A DNA stretch of 64,000 nucleotides from Colimorpha_A sp900556615. Its GTDB lineage: Bacteria > Bacillota > Clostridia > Oscillospirales > CAG-272. The notes beneath the pieces were generated by a model that ran no database searches, was not told where the DNA came from, and worked only from the letters and a program-made list of their open reading frames with translations. The position numbers and the translations under genes are program-made. This document shows, piece by piece, positions 63,532 to 64,000 of this stretch. The stretch's first letter is position 1. Every line of letters begins with the position of its first letter. The DNA lies in NCBI GenBank assembly GCA_963598415.1, contig CAVBUH010000041.1:29082-93081 (forward strand), given 5' to 3'.

Positions 63532-63708
63532 TAAGACAACACCGCACAATTACCGGCTAACGCCTTTATTGCACATTTGCTTGCCTCTATTCCGTCAACC
63601 TTCACAAATTTTGTCGGCAGAGGGTCACTCTTGCCTCCTCAGTTGGTATTGTCTGACGAAAAATCCGGCGGCGCAGCTGCACAACAAGCATTGTGCGGTA
63701 TTGCCTTA
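63532..63708 (-). repeat. R1 repeat, copy D (reverse orientation)
   Basis: 177 bp from TAAGACAACACCGC to GCGGTATTGCCTTA. The reverse complement matches the inner parts of copies A, B and C (GCCGCCGGATTTTTCGT, CTGAGGAGGCAAGAGTGAC, AATTTGTGAAGGTTGACGGAA). Its last TTA is the stop codon of the gene entering from the right edge. Confidence 0.75.
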
Positions 63709-64000
63709 AGAATTATTCTGAAGTGCTGTCAGCAAATCATTAATTCCTTGCTGTACTTTCACCTCATTGGAATCCCACATGGATACAATATTTGTGTTTT
63801 TGGTGTACATCATGTCAATGATGAGGAAGGAAATATCTCCGAAATTGAACAGACCGCCGATATCGTAAGCCGTATTATTAAAGATATAATCCATCATCTC
63901 TCTTGACTCATCGTCGCTTGCTACCTTCCATTTGAGAAGGCGATCATAGAACTCAGGCACAACGAGTTCGGAGCCAAGGTAGGAATAAAGCTCCATAAAT
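63706..64000 (-). CDS. Extracellular solute-binding protein, C-terminal end (cut by window edge)
   Basis: The frame is open to the window edge, so the ATG at 63996 need not be the start. The residues LVVPEFYDRLLKWKVASDDESREMMDYIFNNTAYDIGGLF match LPEYYETALKTRYSRDDESAEMLDIICQGRVFDLGYF near the end of the lipoprotein at 34425. It is therefore the end of a second sugar-binding protein of the same family. The stop codon lies inside the R1 repeat, so the last few residues may be supplied by the insertion. Confidence 0.7.
   Translation of the reverse strand, partial: FMELYSYLGSELVVPEFYDRLLKWKVASDDESREMMDYIFNNTAYDIGGLFNFGDISFLIIDMMYTKNTNIVSMWDSNEVKVQQGINDLLTALQNNS

Noticed and set aside
63577..63906. 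109-codon plus-strand ORF
   Set aside because: Its first half is the R1 repeat and its second half is antisense to the solute-binding protein gene.

Overview
The window looks like a chromosomal segment of an anaerobic, low-to-mid GC Firmicute, most likely an uncultured gut-type Clostridia (Oscillospirales/Ruminococcaceae-like). The grounds are a tryptophan T-box, strong AGGAGG-type ribosome binding sites, an MsmX/UgpC-type sugar ABC ATPase, PocR-AraC regulators, lipobox lipoproteins, Hsp33, Tex, RsgA and XerC-type proteins. No rRNA, tRNA, CRISPR array or phage structural gene was seen.

Layout. 1-3841: end of a dlt-like operon (adenylation enzyme, carrier protein, MBOAT acyltransferase, SGNH protein, lipoprotein). 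4247-7282: a PocR-AraC regulator divergent from a nucleotidyltransferase plus NahK-like sugar 1-kinase pair. 7511-13841: an FAD oxidoreductase, a thioesterase gene broken by a hairpin-rich insertion, a K+/H+ antiporter, a LacI regulator and a membrane protein. 14178-26709: mostly housekeeping genes (XerC-like recombinase, Hsp33, NERD protein, ACP, acyl-ACP ligase, sugar ABC ATPase, Tex, RsgA, PTS-type EIIC), with two nearly gene-free stretches. 28080-50282: a large glycan locus with two GH38 alpha-mannosidases, three GH99/WbsX-like proteins, a clan-D (GH36-like) glycosidase, CBM-like and SGNH surface proteins, a solute-binding lipoprotein, a PocR-AraC regulator and two UroD-fold methyltransferase-like proteins. 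50620-56947: a compact minus-strand corrinoid methyltransfer operon (corrinoid protein, MtaA-like enzyme, DUF2284 protein, ferredoxin-fused reductive activase, another UroD-like enzyme) divergent from a third PocR-AraC regulator. 57180-64000: lipoproteins, a 5'-truncated lectin/peptidase-like gene, a T-box controlled TrpB2, a beta-helix lipoprotein and the end of a second solute-binding protein.

How it may work together. The mannosidases and GH99-like proteins point to mannose-containing glycans. The corrinoid machinery and four UroD-fold proteins, interleaved with them and flanked by PocR regulators, suggest that methyl groups are removed from the glycan or from a linked compound. That link is inference from gene order and is the main hypothesis of this report.

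The intergenic DNA carries at least two families of short inverted-repeat (MITE-like) elements and one separate 402-bp element made largely of consecutive hairpins. Several repeat ends supply the stop codon of the adjoining gene. Three genes are interrupted by what would each be a one-base contraction of a homopolymer, so assembly error must be considered.
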